Assembly: GCA_017517705.1 (NCBI GenBank)
Contig: JAFWYM010000040.1
Location: forward strand, 1-60,697
Direction of reading: 5' to 3'
DNA from: Alistipes sp.
GTDB lineage: Bacteria; Bacteroidota; Bacteroidia; Bacteroidales; Rikenellaceae
Length of the DNA: 60,697 nucleotides
Shown: piece by piece, positions 27,616 through 38,037 of the stretch
How positions within the stretch are numbered: position 1 is the stretch's first letter
How the letters are laid out: every line of letters begins with the position of its first letter
Notes under the pieces: generated by a model
The model's input: only the letters and a program-made list of their open reading frames with translations
Told to the model about the DNA's origin: nothing
Databases searched by the model: none
Program-made: the position numbers and the translations under genes

Positions 27616-27623
27616 TATCTTTG
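27616..27623 (+). promoter_or_regulatory. -7 element of the dnaX gene
   Basis: TATCTTTG 22 bases before the dnaX ATG. No convincing -33 element is seen at the standard spacing. Confidence 0.45.
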
Positions 27624-27645
27624 CCGTCGTTACAGTAATTGAACT

Positions 27646-29466
27646 ATGGAGAATTTTATTGTTTCAGCACGTAAGTACCGCCCCGCAACATTCGCTTCGG
27701 TTGTGGGACAGCGTCATATAACCTCGACACTGAAGAATGCCATTGAGCGCGGACAGCTTGCTCACGCCTACCTCTTCTGTGGGCCTCGAGGTGTCGGCAA
27801 GACCACCTGTGCGCGTATCTTCGCCAAGGCGATAAACTGTCTCAACCCGCAGGGTGGCGAGGCGTGCAACGAGTGCGAGTCGTGTCGCTCGTTCAACGAG
27901 GGACGCTCGTTGAATGTCCACGAGCTTGATGCTGCCTCGAACAACTCGGTCGACGATATTCGCAACCTTATCGAGCAGGTGCGCATCATCCCGCAGCAGG
28001 GTAGCTACTCGGTATTCGTTATCGACGAGGTACACATGCTCTCGGCGGCGGCGTTCAATGCCTTCCTCAAGACCCTTGAGGAGCCACCGCATCATGCTAT
28101 ATTTATCCTTGCGACAACCGAGAAGCACAAGATCATCCCCACGATACTCTCGCGATGTCAGATATACGACTTCAACCGCATAAAGGTCGAGGATGGCGTG
28201 GAGTATCTGCGCTATATCGCCCAGAAGGAGGGTGTTGAGGCTGATGACGAGGCGCTAAACCTGATAGCCCACAAGGCCGATGGAGGTATGCGCGATGCTC
28301 TGTCGATGTTCGACAAGGCGGTGTCGTTTTGTGGTGCTAAGCTCAACTATAAGGATGTGGCCACCACGCTCAATGTCCTCGACTACGACACCTACTTCAA
28401 GGCTACGGAGTTGCTCCTTGCGGGTAACTACATTGAGGCGCTCATGCTCTTCGACGATGTGCTTGCCCGTGGTTTCTCGCCACAGGTCTTCCTCGCAGGA
28501 CTCAATGCCCACATGCGCGACCTGTTGATGGCTAAGGGGCCGGCAATATCGCTCGTGGAGTTTACGGGCACGCTGGTTGAGAGGTACAAGGCGCAGGCGG
28601 CGAAGTGCCACGAGGCCTTCCTCTTCGGGGCGATATCGCTCCTCACGGAGGCTGATGGTAAGATACGACAGTCGTCGAACCAACGATTGCTTGTTGAGCT
28701 GGGACTTATGAAGATTGCGGGTCTCGGCCAAAAAAAAAATGGTGAGGTAACATTCGACACCCTCGACATAGTCGTCGACCTCCCCGAGCTTGTGGCGCCG
28801 GTGCAAAATGCAGCGCCCACGCCCACGCCCCAGCCCGCAAGGGTTGAAATGGAGCCAAGAGTGGAACCTCAGCCGGTAAGGGTGGAACCGAGGATGGAGC
28901 CTCAGTCGGTAATGGTGGAACCAAGGGTGGAGCCTCAGCCTGCAAGGGTGGAGCCTCAGCCTGCAGCTAAGGCAGGGGTTGCATCGCAGAGTCGAGCTCC
29001 ACGCCCCTCGAAGGCGACAATATCGCTCAGCGGTCTGTTAGGTGGCGAGGCAAAGACGGCCACGGAGCTTGCGGCAGAGGAGGTGGCTAAGAAGGCGGTG
29101 GTTGTGATAGACCCGCGTGCCGAGGAGAAGATAGCCTTGGCGAAGGAGAGGATGGTTGAGGTGCTTATGCACGACCGTCGTCGCTTTGTTGAGGCCTTCC
29201 AGGCGATGACCGTGGCGGGTAATGTGGTGACGCTGACGGTGCCCTCGGGCGAGCTCTACACCGAGATTATGCGCGACAAGAGCGAGTGGCAGCGATTCAT
29301 CGCCAAGCATAGCGGCGCGGAGGGTCTCATCGAGCTAAACATCATCGTTAACGAGCAGATACGTGTGGCGCGCCCCATAACCCTCGAGGATAGGATGCGA
29401 CACATGATAAAAAAGAATGAGCGTATTACGGAGATGATAGAGCGTTTGTCGCTTGACGTGGAGTAG
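27646..29466 (+). CDS. dnaX: DNA polymerase III tau subunit (gamma by slippage likely)
   Basis: Clamp-loader ATPase. 606 residues: Walker A GPRGVGKT at 46-53, zinc cysteines C65, C74, C77 and C80, VIDEVHML, the SRC sensor (LSRCQIYDF), and a collar domain to about 360. A proline/glutamate linker with repeated VEPQP-type units (about 395-445) leads to the tau C-terminus that contacts DnaB and alpha in other bacteria. At 28730-28739 lies a run of ten A residues over codons 362-365. Gain of one base in that run gives a stop after 366 residues (KKKW stop); loss of one gives a stop after 367 (KKMVR stop). Both would yield a gamma-like protein ending just after the collar. Confidence 0.95.
   Translation: MENFIVSARKYRPATFASVVGQRHITSTLKNAIERGQLAHAYLFCGPRGVGKTTCARIFAKAINCLNPQGGEACNECESCRSFNEGRSLNVHELDAASNNSVDDIRNLIEQVRIIPQQGSYSVFVIDEVHMLSAAAFNAFLKTLEEPPHHAIFILATTEKHKIIPTILSRCQIYDFNRIKVEDGVEYLRYIAQKEGVEADDEALNLIAHKADGGMRDALSMFDKAVSFCGAKLNYKDVATTLNVLDYDTYFKATELLLAGNYIEALMLFDDVLARGFSPQVFLAGLNAHMRDLLMAKGPAISLVEFTGTLVERYKAQAAKCHEAFLFGAISLLTEADGKIRQSSNQRLLVELGLMKIAGLGQKKNGEVTFDTLDIVVDLPELVAPVQNAAPTPTPQPARVEMEPRVEPQPVRVEPRMEPQSVMVEPRVEPQPARVEPQPAAKAGVASQSRAPRPSKATISLSGLLGGEAKTATELAAEEVAKKAVVVIDPRAEEKIALAKERMVEVLMHDRRRFVEAFQAMTVAGNVVTLTVPSGELYTEIMRDKSEWQRFIAKHSGAEGLIELNIIVNEQIRVARPITLEDRMRHMIKKNERITEMIERLSLDVE
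28730..28739 (+). promoter_or_regulatory. A10 slippery tract in dnaX
   Basis: Ten consecutive A residues spanning CAA AAA AAA AAT. The -1 frame meets TGA at 28743-28745 and the +1 frame meets TAA at 28748-28750. Homopolymer A tracts of this kind drive ribosomal frameshifting in E. coli dnaX and transcriptional slippage in Thermus dnaX. Function here is inferred. Confidence 0.6.
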
Positions 29467-29532
29467 GATTAAGGTGTTGATACTTTAACAGGTAAGGAGT
29501 AATTAATAGTAAATCAAAAATATAAAACACAG

Positions 29533-30828
29533 ATGATTAAGGATTTTGTTCAGGAGCTCGAGTGGCGCGGCATGATTCACACTATTATGCCGGGAGCCAA
29601 GGAGCAGTTGCAGAAGGAGATGACTACGGCATATTTGGGCATCGACCCCACAGCCGACTCGCTACATATAGGTCACCTCGTGGGTGTGATGATTTTGAAG
29701 CACTTCCAGATGTGCGGACACCGCCCCATAGCCCTCATAGGTGGTGCTACGGGTATGATTGGCGACCCCTCGGGTAAGTCGCAGGAGCGTAACCTCCTCG
29801 ACGAGGCTACGTTGCGCCACAATCAGGAGGCCATAAAGAATCAGCTGGCGAAGCTCATCGACTTCGACTCTACGGCCGAGAACCACGCCTTGTTGGTCAA
29901 CAACTACGACTGGATGAAGGAGTTCTCGTTCCTCGACTTTGCGCGCGACATCGGCAAGTGCATCACGGTGAACTACATGATGGCCAAGGATTCGGTGAAG
30001 AAGCGCTTCAATGGCGAGGGTGACGGTATGTCGTTCACGGAGTTTACCTATCAGCTACTCCAGGGCTACGACTTCCTGCACCTCTACAACGAGTACAACT
30101 GCAAGGTGCAGCTCGGTGGCGCTGACCAGTGGGGTAACATAACGACAGGCACGGAGCTTATACGTCGTAAGCTGGGCAGCGAGGCTGAGGCCTTTGCCAT
30201 CACCTGTCCGCTTATCACCAAGGCCGATGGTACGAAGTTTGGCAAGACCGAGAGCGGCAACGTATGGCTCGATGCGCGATATACATCGCCCTATAAGTTC
30301 TACCAGTTCTGGCTGAACGTGAGCGATGACGATGCTAAGCGCTACATCAAGATATTCACGCTTCTGGATCGCCAGACCATCGAGGCACTCATTGCCGAGC
30401 ACGACGAGGCGCCCCACATGCGTGTGTTGCAGAAGCGCCTGGCCGAAGAGATAACGACGATGATACACTCGAAGGAGGAGCTGGAGAAGGCACAGGCGGC
30501 ATCGAACATACTCTTTGGCAATGCCACATCCGAGGCTTTGCGCTCGTTGGACGAGGCGACACTGCTGCAGGTATTCGATGGTGTCCCGCAGTTTACCATA
30601 GCGCGCGACAACTTAGGAAAGCCCTTCATCGACATCGTTGCCGAGATATGCAAGGTGTTCCCCTCGAAGGGTGAGTGCCGCAAGATGGTGCAGGGTGGCG
30701 GTGTGCAGCTCAACAAGGAGAAGATCGTTGACGCCATGCGTCCCGTGATGGAGGGTGACCTCATCGCAGGCAAGTACCTGCTTGCGCAGCGTGGCAAGAA
30801 GAACTACTATCTCATCACCGTAGAGTAG
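29533..30828 (+). CDS. tyrS: Tyrosyl-tRNA synthetase
   Basis: Charges tRNA-Tyr. 431 residues. Class I landmarks are [11 protein letters not shown] (HIGH motif, about residue 43), [12 protein letters not shown] (tyrosine pocket) and KFGKT at 235-239, the KMSKS equivalent. The C-terminal S4-like RNA-binding domain is visible from [22 protein letters not shown] at 29533. folB starts 3 bases after the stop. Confidence 0.97.
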   Translation: MIKDFVQELEWRGMIHTIMPGAKEQLQKEMTTAYLGIDPTADSLHIGHLVGVMILKHFQMCGHRPIALIGGATGMIGDPSGKSQERNLLDEATLRHNQEAIKNQLAKLIDFDSTAENHALLVNNYDWMKEFSFLDFARDIGKCITVNYMMAKDSVKKRFNGEGDGMSFTEFTYQLLQGYDFLHLYNEYNCKVQLGGADQWGNITTGTELIRRKLGSEAEAFAITCPLITKADGTKFGKTESGNVWLDARYTSPYKFYQFWLNVSDDDAKRYIKIFTLLDRQTIEALIAEHDEAPHMRVLQKRLAEEITTMIHSKEELEKAQAASNILFGNATSEALRSLDEATLLQVFDGVPQFTIARDNLGKPFIDIVAEICKVFPSKGECRKMVQGGGVQLNKEKIVDAMRPVMEGDLIAGKYLLAQRGKKNYYLITVE

Positions 30829-30831
30829 GCC

Positions 30832-31191
30832 GTGGAGAAGATCTATACCATACGTCTTGAGGGCATCTATCTGCGTGCTTATCATGGTTGCTACGACCTT
30901 GAGCAGCAGGTGGGCAACCGCTTTCGCGTGGATATGGCCATACGCACGCCCCTGGGCGACCTCCCGACAACGGATGATGTCACCAGGGCGGTAAACTACC
31001 TCACCGTGTACGAGATTGTCGAGCGCACGATGCAACGCACGCAGCGTACCATCGAGGCGGCGGCATCGAACATCATCGCGGCGGTGAAGGAGGCCTTCCC
31101 CCAGATTGTGGAGGTGGAGTGTACGGTGGCAAAGATAGCCCCACCGCTGGGAGGTAAGATTGACAGCGTGAGTGTAACATTAATTGGTTGA
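30832..31191 (+). CDS. folB: Dihydroneopterin aldolase
   Basis: Converts 7,8-dihydroneopterin to 6-hydroxymethyl-dihydropterin in folate synthesis. 119 residues, the normal length, with LEGIYLRAYHGCYDLEQQVG (the conserved YHG region with the catalytic tyrosine and neighbouring histidine), VNYLTVYEIVE and TVAKIAPPLGG. It uses a GTG start 4 bases after tyrS. The next gene starts 8 bases after its stop, so the genes are read as one operon. Confidence 0.93.
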   Translation: MEKIYTIRLEGIYLRAYHGCYDLEQQVGNRFRVDMAIRTPLGDLPTTDDVTRAVNYLTVYEIVERTMQRTQRTIEAAASNIIAAVKEAFPQIVEVECTVAKIAPPLGGKIDSVSVTLIG

Positions 31192-31199
31192 TAGCAGTT

Positions 31200-32681
31200 A
31201 TGGCTAAAGATGCAACAAAACGTGGAGGCTTCGGTGGTAAGATTGCTGCCATCCTCGCAGCCGCAGGCTCGGCAATAGGCCTCGGCAACATCTGGCGTTT
31301 CCCATACATCACATCCGAGAATGGTGGTGGCGCCTTTATCCTCATATACCTCGGATGTATCCTCTTGTTGGGACTCCCGCTCCTTATCGCGGAGTTCTCG
31401 GTGGGTCACAACTCGAAGAGCAACCCCATAGATGCCTTCTCGAAGATACGTAGAGGCTGGGGGTGGCTGGGTGCTGCGGGGCTTGTCTCGGTATTCCTCA
31501 TCATGGGCTACTACTTTGTAATATCGGGATGGACGCTGAACTACGCCATAGCCTCGGCTACGGATAGCATCGGTGGCAACTATGGCGCCTTCTTTGTCGA
31601 GTTTACCACGGCAACGTGGATGCCTCTATTGTTCACCTACATCTTCATCCTCGCCACCCACTTCATCATCATCGGTGGCGTGCAGGGAGGTATCGAGAAG
31701 GCATCAAAGATAATGATGCCACTATTGTTTGGCATCCTCATCGTCTTGGCGGTATACTCGTTGTGGTTGCCCGAGGGTCGCGAGGCGTTGGGTAACGTCT
31801 TCACGCCCGACTTCTCGAAGGTGTCGGGTAAGACCTTCCTCGACGCCATGGGTCAGGCATTCTTCACCCTATCGATAGGCATGGGTGCGATGCTCATCTA
31901 TGGCTCCTACTTCAAGGAGGGCACGAAGCTCGCAGGCACGGCCATAAGTGTGGTGTCGCTCGATACGCTTGTGGCACTCACCGCGGCAGTCATCATCTTC
32001 TCGGCAGGCGTGGAGAACGAGAGTGGCATGCAGCTGGCCTTTGTGGCTATGCCTAAGGTCTTTGCGGCTATGCCCGCGGGAAACTTGTGGGCTACGCTCT
32101 TCTTCCTGCTCTTAGGCCTTGCGGCGCTATCCTCGACAATATCTATGCACGAGGCTGTGACGTCGTACTTCGTCGAGAAGCGCGGCATGTCGCGCACTAA
32201 GGGCGCGTGGATTGTCACCATCGGTGCCATGCTCTTGGCTACGGTAGCATCGCTGTCGTTGGGCGACTGGAGTGGCTTCACGGTGCTCGGCATGAATATA
32301 TTTTCTCTCCTGGATACCTTCACAGCCATCGTCATGCTGCCACTCTTGGGCATCATGACCTCCATCTTTGTCGGCTGGGTGTGGAAGAAGGAGGATATGA
32401 AGGCGGAGCTCACGGCCGAGGGTGGTGTGGACAAGGCCACATACCCCGTTGTGCGCTTCCTGCTGAAGTGGGTATGCCCCGTGTTGGTGTCGGTGGTCTT
32501 TGTCTTCGGCATCATCGACTTTGTTAAGGGCTACACACACTCGGCCGAGGCTGAGGCTGAGGCTGTGGAGGTTGAGACGTTCGAGCTAAGCGTTGAGGGC
32601 ATCGATGAGGATGTCACTCTCGCTGTCGACCACGAGAGCGTTATGCTCACCCCGGTAACAGAAAATTCTGATAACAACTAA
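31200..32681 (+). CDS. Sodium-dependent symporter, SNF (LeuT-like) family
   Basis: 493 residues with about eleven or twelve membrane helices. The first helix has the sodium-site motif [15 protein letters not shown] and the sixth region [18 protein letters not shown]. Relatives import amino acids with sodium. The ATG at 31200 ([13 protein letters not shown]) is preferred over the TTG at 31188, which overlaps folB. The C-terminal tail is acidic ([15 protein letters not shown]). Fumarase follows after 17 bases. Confidence 0.93.
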   Translation: MAKDATKRGGFGGKIAAILAAAGSAIGLGNIWRFPYITSENGGGAFILIYLGCILLLGLPLLIAEFSVGHNSKSNPIDAFSKIRRGWGWLGAAGLVSVFLIMGYYFVISGWTLNYAIASATDSIGGNYGAFFVEFTTATWMPLLFTYIFILATHFIIIGGVQGGIEKASKIMMPLLFGILIVLAVYSLWLPEGREALGNVFTPDFSKVSGKTFLDAMGQAFFTLSIGMGAMLIYGSYFKEGTKLAGTAISVVSLDTLVALTAAVIIFSAGVENESGMQLAFVAMPKVFAAMPAGNLWATLFFLLLGLAALSSTISMHEAVTSYFVEKRGMSRTKGAWIVTIGAMLLATVASLSLGDWSGFTVLGMNIFSLLDTFTAIVMLPLLGIMTSIFVGWVWKKEDMKAELTAEGGVDKATYPVVRFLLKWVCPVLVSVVFVFGIIDFVKGYTHSAEAEAEAVEVETFELSVEGIDEDVTLAVDHESVMLTPVTENSDNN

Positions 32682-32698
32682 TAAACATTCAAACAATT

Positions 32699-34312
32699 AT
32701 GGCTGATTTCATCTATCAGGAGCCGTTCCCCATTGAGGCGGATAAGACGGAGTATCGCCTTCTCACGAAGGATTATGTTAAGGTCGTAGAGTGCGACGGA
32801 CGCAAAATATTGAAGGTAGACCCCAAGGGCTTGGAGTTGCTTGCTAAGGAGGCATACGGCGATGTGTCGTTCTACCTCCGTGCTTCGCACCTCCAGAAGC
32901 TCGCCAACATCCTCAAGGATCCCGAGGCTACGGATAACGATAAGTTCGTTGCCTACACCATGCTTATGAACCAGTGTGTCGCTGCCGAGGGCGAGCTGCC
33001 CACGTGCCAGGATACGGGTACGGCCATCTGTATAGGCCACAAGGGCGAGGATGTATACACGGGCGTAAACGATGCCGAGTGCATCTCGCGTGGTGTATAC
33101 GAGACATACAAGGAGCGTAACCTCCGCTACTCGCAGGTTGTGCCCTTCACTATGACCGAGGAGAAGAACTCGGCAACAAACCTCCCTGCACAGATCGACA
33201 TCTACGGTGGTCACCCGGGCATGGAGTACGAGTTCTTGTTCATCACCAAGGGTGGTGGCTCGGCAAATAAGACCTTCCTCTACCAGCAGACCAAGGCCCT
33301 CCTCAACGAGGAGTCGTTGACGAAGTTTATCAAGGAGCATATCCTCGATCTCGGCACGTCGGCATGTCCTCCCTACCACCTCGCAATATGTATCGGTGGC
33401 ACCTCTGCCGAGATGTGTCTCTCGACCGTGAAGAAGGCCTCGGCGGGTTATCTCGACGAGCTCCCCACATCGGGCAATGAGGGTGGCCGTTGCTTCCGCG
33501 ACCTCGAGTGGGAGGCTAAGGTCGAGAAGATATGCCAGGAGATAGGCCTCGGTGCTCAGTTTGGTGGTAAGTATTACGTTCACGATGTGCGTGTCATCCG
33601 CGCACCGCGCCATGCGGCATCATGCCCCGTGGCTATCGGTGTTAGCTGCTCGGCAGACCGTAACATTAAGGCTAAGATTACGCCCGAGGGTATCTTCCTC
33701 GAGAAGCTGGAGAAGAACCCTGCACGCTTCCTCCCCACTGAGGCTCCTGCGATGTCTCCCGCCGTGGATATAGACCTTGACGAGGGTATGGATAAGGTGC
33801 GCGAGATACTCTCGAAGTATCCCATCAAGACACGCCTTAACCTCAAGGGTACGCTCGTTGTTGCTCGCGACATCGCGCATGCACGCATCAAGCAGATGCT
33901 CGACGAGGGTAAGCCCATGCCCGACTACTTCAAGAACCACCCCGTATACTATGCCGGCCCCGCCAAGACACCCGCAGGCATGGCCTCAGGCTCATTTGGC
34001 CCGACAACGGCAGGACGTATGGACTCATACGTAGACCTCTTCCAGAAGGCTGGTGGCTCAATGGTTATGGTGGCTAAGGGCAACCGCTCGCAGCAGGTTA
34101 CCGACGCCTGCAAGAACAACGGTGGCTTCTACCTCGGCTCTATAGGTGGCCCTGCAGCCATCCTCGCGAAGAACTCAATCAAGAAGGTTGAGGTTGTAGA
34201 CTTCGAGGAGCTCGGCATGGAGGCTGTACGCAAGATCTACGTGGAGAACTTCCCGGCCTTCATCATTGTGGATGATAAGGGGAATGATTTTTTTGCTGAC
34301 TTCGCCCATTAA
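32699..34312 (+). CDS. Fumarate hydratase, class I (iron-sulfur)
   Basis: Interconverts fumarate and malate; in Bacteroidales it serves the reductive branch to succinate. 537 residues, the length of fused single-chain class I enzymes. Cluster ligand regions include [19 protein letters not shown] and the [13 protein letters not shown] stretch; the C-terminal beta domain has [10 protein letters not shown] and [11 protein letters not shown]. Oxygen-sensitive 4Fe-4S catalysis is known of the family. The stop codon is the start of a nested palindrome. Confidence 0.95.
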   Translation: MADFIYQEPFPIEADKTEYRLLTKDYVKVVECDGRKILKVDPKGLELLAKEAYGDVSFYLRASHLQKLANILKDPEATDNDKFVAYTMLMNQCVAAEGELPTCQDTGTAICIGHKGEDVYTGVNDAECISRGVYETYKERNLRYSQVVPFTMTEEKNSATNLPAQIDIYGGHPGMEYEFLFITKGGGSANKTFLYQQTKALLNEESLTKFIKEHILDLGTSACPPYHLAICIGGTSAEMCLSTVKKASAGYLDELPTSGNEGGRCFRDLEWEAKVEKICQEIGLGAQFGGKYYVHDVRVIRAPRHAASCPVAIGVSCSADRNIKAKITPEGIFLEKLEKNPARFLPTEAPAMSPAVDIDLDEGMDKVREILSKYPIKTRLNLKGTLVVARDIAHARIKQMLDEGKPMPDYFKNHPVYYAGPAKTPAGMASGSFGPTTAGRMDSYVDLFQKAGGSMVMVAKGNRSQQVTDACKNNGGFYLGSIGGPAAILAKNSIKKVEVVDFEELGMEAVRKIYVENFPAFIIVDDKGNDFFADFAH

Positions 34313-34434
34313 AAGCGTATAGCAGGGCTATTTCGACCTCTTGCTTGCTGGTGAAATCCTCACATACGTTCGGTATGCTGCGGTTTCACCAGCGGCGACA
34401 AGAGGCCAAACTACCCCAACTCTCCGCTTTTAAT
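34308..34434. repeat. Nested palindrome after fumarase (125-base family, copy A)
   Basis: Outer arms ATTAAAAGCG and CGCTTTTAAT (34308-34317, 34425-34434), then CCTCTTG/CAAGAGG (34337-34343, 34399-34405), GCTGGTGAAA/TTTCACCAGC (34347-34356, 34384-34393) and a centre ATACGTTCGGTATG. It shares flank words and the centre with the element at 40958-41085. It could act as a terminator, with the stop codon of fumarase in its arm. Confidence 0.7.
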
Positions 34435-34590
34435 CCCACTGCGGTAGCCCTATAGGAACTCATCGAGACTAATCGACCCCCATAGGAACGAGAACATATA
34501 GGAGTCCATAAGCGATGCTTACGCACGCTACAATAAAACGCCTGCCGAGGCGTTAAACAAGTATCGGAAAGGTATTAGACAGTTTTTGAA
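34435..34590. other. Leader region before batD
   Basis: Contains a hairpin AACGCCT-GCCG-AGGCGTT at about 34538-34555, some 35 bases before the batD ATG, and no recognisable promoter box. No gene is seen. The hairpin could be an attenuator or a leftover terminator. Confidence 0.35.
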
Positions 34591-36402
34591 ATGAAGGTAT
34601 TATTCAGATTTATACTTGTTCTTGTGGCGCTCATATCATCTTCGGTGGCATGGGGACAGGTATCATTTACGGTGGATGCCCCGGCGCTCACGGCCTTAGG
34701 ACAGCCCTTTCGTGTGGAGTTTTCGGTAGATGCCGAGCCCGAGCGTGACAGCTTCAAGGCCCCCTCGTTCGAGGGCTTCGAGGTGCTTGCGGGCCCCTCG
34801 GTATCTACGGGACACTCGATACAATTTGTAAACGGCAAGCAGTCGTCGAGCTACAACTGCTCCTATACATTCGTGCTACTGCCCTCAGAGAGTGGTACAT
34901 ACACCATAGGCAGCGCATCGATAAAGGTCGACGGCAAGAGCTACACAACAAAGCCCCTGCCCATAGAGGTCATCGCCGAGAAGGGTGGTGCGGGGAGCAC
35001 TGAGCGTACCACGGAGCAGAGGCCTGAGAGTCGCATAGCCAAGGACGACATATTGCTCAAGCTCTTAGTCTCGGAGACGGAGGTGTACAAGGGCGAGTCG
35101 ATACGTGCATGGCTGGTGCTCTACACGCGCGTGAACATCGACAGCATCGAGAGCCTCGACATGCCCTCGTTCGACGGCTTCTGGTCGCAGGAACTGACAT
35201 TTGACAATACGCCCTCGCGCGAGCAGGTAAATGGCCGCGTATACGAGGCATACAAGATAAAGGAGTTGCTGCTATCGCCACAGCAGAGTGGTAAGATAGT
35301 GATTCCTGCCACGACGATGAGCCTCCTGGCGCAGGTCGTGGTGGAGGATAAGCGTCACTTCGACCCCATATTTGGTGGACGACAGATATACCACGTGCAG
35401 CGCGAGCTCAAGACGCAGCCCATAACCATCAACGTCAAGGAGTTTCCCGCGGGGGCACCCGCATCGTTCAATGGTGCCGTGGGTAGCTTCCGTCTCACGA
35501 GCCGTATGCCGCAGAGCGAGATTGAGAGTAACACCGCCGACCAGATGGAGATAACCATCACCGGAAGTGGCAACCTCAAGTTCATAGCGCCTCCCACACT
35601 CTCCCTCCCCGAGTCGTTCGAGAAGTACGACACGAAGGTTGTGGACAATGTCAAGCTCGCAGCCTCGGGAGCCTCGGGAAGCATAACATATACATACCCC
35701 TTTGTGGCACGCTCGGCGGGTGAGTTTCACATCGACCCGGTGCTCTTTAGCTACTTCGACCCTGCAACGGGGCAGTATCACACCCTCGCAACCGAGGCCG
35801 CGACGATAACCGTCACGGACGATGGCACCTCCGTAGCGGCACCCGTAGTTGGGGGCTATGCGGGCTTTGGGGGCACGATGCGACAGCTCGACCGCGACAT
35901 ACGATACATCCATACCGACAAGCTCCCGCGACGTGCTGCGGAGATGATGGTGCTCACGCCCCTATATTGGCTCGTGGTGGTGGCTATCGTGGCGTCGTTT
36001 GTCGTAGCCTACGTACTCCTTAGAAAGCGCATACGCGATAACCGCAATGTCGTGGCACGACGTATGAAGCGTGCCGATAAGGTTGCGGTGCAGCGCCTGC
36101 GTATGGCACAGCGCTCGATGGAGGGTGGCAACCGCCACGCCTTCTACGAGGAGATGCTGCGTGCGATGTGGGGGTATATAAGCGATAAGTTTAACATCCC
36201 TGTCTCGAACCTCACGAAGGAGACAATACGCGAGGTGTTGTATCGCCGAGGTGTTGCCGCCGATGTCGCCGAGCAGTTCTGCGAGATAATATCGCGCTCG
36301 GAGGAGGCGCAGTATGCACCCTCGACGGAGGGCGACATGGGCGAGGTATACGCCTTTGCTGCGGAGGTGATATCGAAGATTGAGGATGTAGTAAAGCGTT
36401 AG
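34591..36402 (+). CDS. batD: BatD-like membrane-anchored protein
   Basis: 603 residues. A signal peptide (MKVLFRFILVLVALISSSVAWG) is followed by periplasmic beta domains typical of BatD: VSFTVDAPALTALGQPFRVEFSV, the GTYTIGSASIKVDGK repeat and NLKFIAPPTLSLPESFEKYDTKV. One membrane helix (about 455-475, YWLVVVAIVASFVVAYVLL) leads to a basic cytoplasmic tail of about 120 residues. Bat proteins are linked to aerotolerance or envelope stress in Bacteroides, with biochemical role unproven. batE follows after 4 bases; batA, batB and batC, the usual upstream partners, are absent here. Confidence 0.9.
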   Translation: MKVLFRFILVLVALISSSVAWGQVSFTVDAPALTALGQPFRVEFSVDAEPERDSFKAPSFEGFEVLAGPSVSTGHSIQFVNGKQSSSYNCSYTFVLLPSESGTYTIGSASIKVDGKSYTTKPLPIEVIAEKGGAGSTERTTEQRPESRIAKDDILLKLLVSETEVYKGESIRAWLVLYTRVNIDSIESLDMPSFDGFWSQELTFDNTPSREQVNGRVYEAYKIKELLLSPQQSGKIVIPATTMSLLAQVVVEDKRHFDPIFGGRQIYHVQRELKTQPITINVKEFPAGAPASFNGAVGSFRLTSRMPQSEIESNTADQMEITITGSGNLKFIAPPTLSLPESFEKYDTKVVDNVKLAASGASGSITYTYPFVARSAGEFHIDPVLFSYFDPATGQYHTLATEAATITVTDDGTSVAAPVVGGYAGFGGTMRQLDRDIRYIHTDKLPRRAAEMMVLTPLYWLVVVAIVASFVVAYVLLRKRIRDNRNVVARRMKRADKVAVQRLRMAQRSMEGGNRHAFYEEMLRAMWGYISDKFNIPVSNLTKETIREVLYRRGVAADVAEQFCEIISRSEEAQYAPSTEGDMGEVYAFAAEVISKIEDVVKR

Positions 36403-36406
36403 TAAT

Positions 36407-37225
36407 ATGAGATATATAGTAAAGATATTGACCCTTGTGGTGGTTGCGATGCTACCTGTGGTGGGTAGTGCTGCCGATGGTCGCACCACAGCAGAGGCGT
36501 GCTGGAAGGAGGGCATTGCCGCATACGAGGCGGGAGAGTATGGCCGCGCTGTGGAGAGCTTTGAGCGCATAGCGGAGCTCGGTGAGGTGTCGGCAGACCT
36601 CTACTACAACTTGGCGAATGCCTACTTCAAGCTCGGACAGCAGCATACGCCCGGCGAGTCGCGCCCCTTTGCCGATGGCGAGCTGGGGCGTGCTGTGCTT
36701 AACTACCATCGTGCGCTGAGGCTCAACCCTGCGATGGAGGATGCGCGCTACAACCTCGACATTGCCGTGGACTACACCAATGATACGGAGGCGGTGCCCG
36801 AGAACTTCGTCGTGACGCTATGGCGCTCGCTGCGCGATATGACCACGTCGAATGGCTGGGTGGTGGTGTCGCTCGTGGCGCTGGCGTTGACGCTGGCACT
36901 TGTGATGCTCTACCTCCTGGCGGAGCGTAGCGTGCTGCGCAAGGTGGGATTCTTCGCTGCCATACTCCTGGTTGTGGTCGTGGTGATGTCGGTGGCACTG
37001 GCCATCTCGAGTCGCACGGCTGTGGAGGGGGATGATCGCGGCGTGGTTGTCTACAACGCTACGACGACGGTACACGCCTCGCCCAATAGTGCCTCGAAGC
37101 GTATACGCGAGCCTATGCAGGGTGTTACGGTGAGGTTGCTACGCGAGCGTGGTGACTGGACAGAGATAGTGTTCAAGGATGGCGAGAAGGGGTGGATACG
37201 CACCTCGCATGTGGAGAAGATATAA
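36407..37225 (+). CDS. batE: BatE-like TPR and SH3 domain protein
   Basis: 272 residues. Signal peptide to about residue 23 (VVGSAADG), tetratricopeptide repeats at about 30-125 (YEAGEYGRAVESFERIAELG, ADLYYNLANAYFKLGQ, AVLNYHRALRLNPAMEDARYN), two membrane helices at about 147-168 and 175-200, and a C-terminal bacterial SH3 domain (VVYNATTTVHASPNSASKRI, GDWTEIVFKDGEKGWI). This order matches BatE of Bacteroidetes. It is 11 bases from recR. Confidence 0.9.
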   Translation: MRYIVKILTLVVVAMLPVVGSAADGRTTAEACWKEGIAAYEAGEYGRAVESFERIAELGEVSADLYYNLANAYFKLGQQHTPGESRPFADGELGRAVLNYHRALRLNPAMEDARYNLDIAVDYTNDTEAVPENFVVTLWRSLRDMTTSNGWVVVSLVALALTLALVMLYLLAERSVLRKVGFFAAILLVVVVVMSVALAISSRTAVEGDDRGVVVYNATTTVHASPNSASKRIREPMQGVTVRLLRERGDWTEIVFKDGEKGWIRTSHVEKI

Positions 37226-37235
37226 GGCGTAGGCT

Positions 37236-37838
37236 ATGTCGAGACTCTTGGATAATCTATGTAGCGAGCTGCAGCGCCTCCCGGGTGTGGGACGACGTAC
37301 GGCGATGCGTCTGGCGATGCACATCCTCAAGATGGAGCCGGAGGTTGTCGATGGCCTCGCGCAGTCGATAGCGAGCTTTCGGCACGACATTCGCTACTGT
37401 CGTAGCTGTAACAACCTCTCGGATGGCGACCTATGTCCTATATGCAGCGATACGCGCCGCGATGCCTCGGTGGTGTGTGTCGTGGAGCAGGTGCAGGATC
37501 TGATGTCGATAGAGAATACGGGTCAGTACCGCGGTATGTACCACGTGCTTGGGGGTGTTATATCGCCAATGCAGGGCATAGGGCCCTCGGACTTGAAGAT
37601 AGACCTGCTGTGCGACAAGCTGCTGGCGGGAGGCATCAAGGAGGTGATAATCGCAATATCGACATCGGTAGAGGGCGAGACGACACTCTTCTACATCCTC
37701 AGTCGCCTGCGTGCCTTCCCCGAGGTGAAGGTTACGACCATAGCCCGCGGCATAGGCTTCGGCGACGAGCTTGAGTATGTCGACGAGCTGACCATAACCC
37801 ACGCCTTGGCCAACCGTCGCGAGGTGGCGAGGGAGTAG
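37236..37838 (+). CDS. recR: Recombination protein RecR
   Basis: Loads RecA at gaps with RecF and RecO. 200 residues, full length: helix-hairpin-helix RLPGVGRRTAMRLA, zinc finger CRSCNNLSDGDLCPIC, and a Toprim domain (VCVVEQVQDLMSIENTGQYRGMYHVLGG with IIAISTSVEGETT). It follows batE by 10 bases. Confidence 0.97.
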   Translation: MSRLLDNLCSELQRLPGVGRRTAMRLAMHILKMEPEVVDGLAQSIASFRHDIRYCRSCNNLSDGDLCPICSDTRRDASVVCVVEQVQDLMSIENTGQYRGMYHVLGGVISPMQGIGPSDLKIDLLCDKLLAGGIKEVIIAISTSVEGETTLFYILSRLRAFPEVKVTTIARGIGFGDELEYVDELTITHALANRREVARE

Positions 37839-38005
37839 CTGCGGCCGGGTGGGTGTCGTTGGAGGCCACATCCCGTCGCTCCGTGGCTCGGGATGCTCAT
37901 GGCGACCCCAAGACCCTCGGTGTGACATTTCGCCCCGCGGTTTAGGCGTTTCACCCTACAAAAGGGGGTATTCGTCGGTGGTGTGGCTCGGAAAATAAAT
38001 TTTGG

Positions 38006-38013
38006 ATTATCTT
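38006..38013 (+). promoter_or_regulatory. -7 element of the low-complexity lipoprotein gene
   Basis: TATCTTTG 25 bases before the ATG at 38038. The -33 region is GC-rich with no clear match. Confidence 0.45.
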
Positions 38014-38037
38014 TGTGTTAGGAGATATTCACTTTAA

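Noticed and set aside
28845-28975. VEPQP-type repeat in dnaX as a mobile insert
   Set aside because: Proline/glutamate linkers are normal in tau proteins; the repeat is local slippage with no relation to the intergenic 9-mer families.
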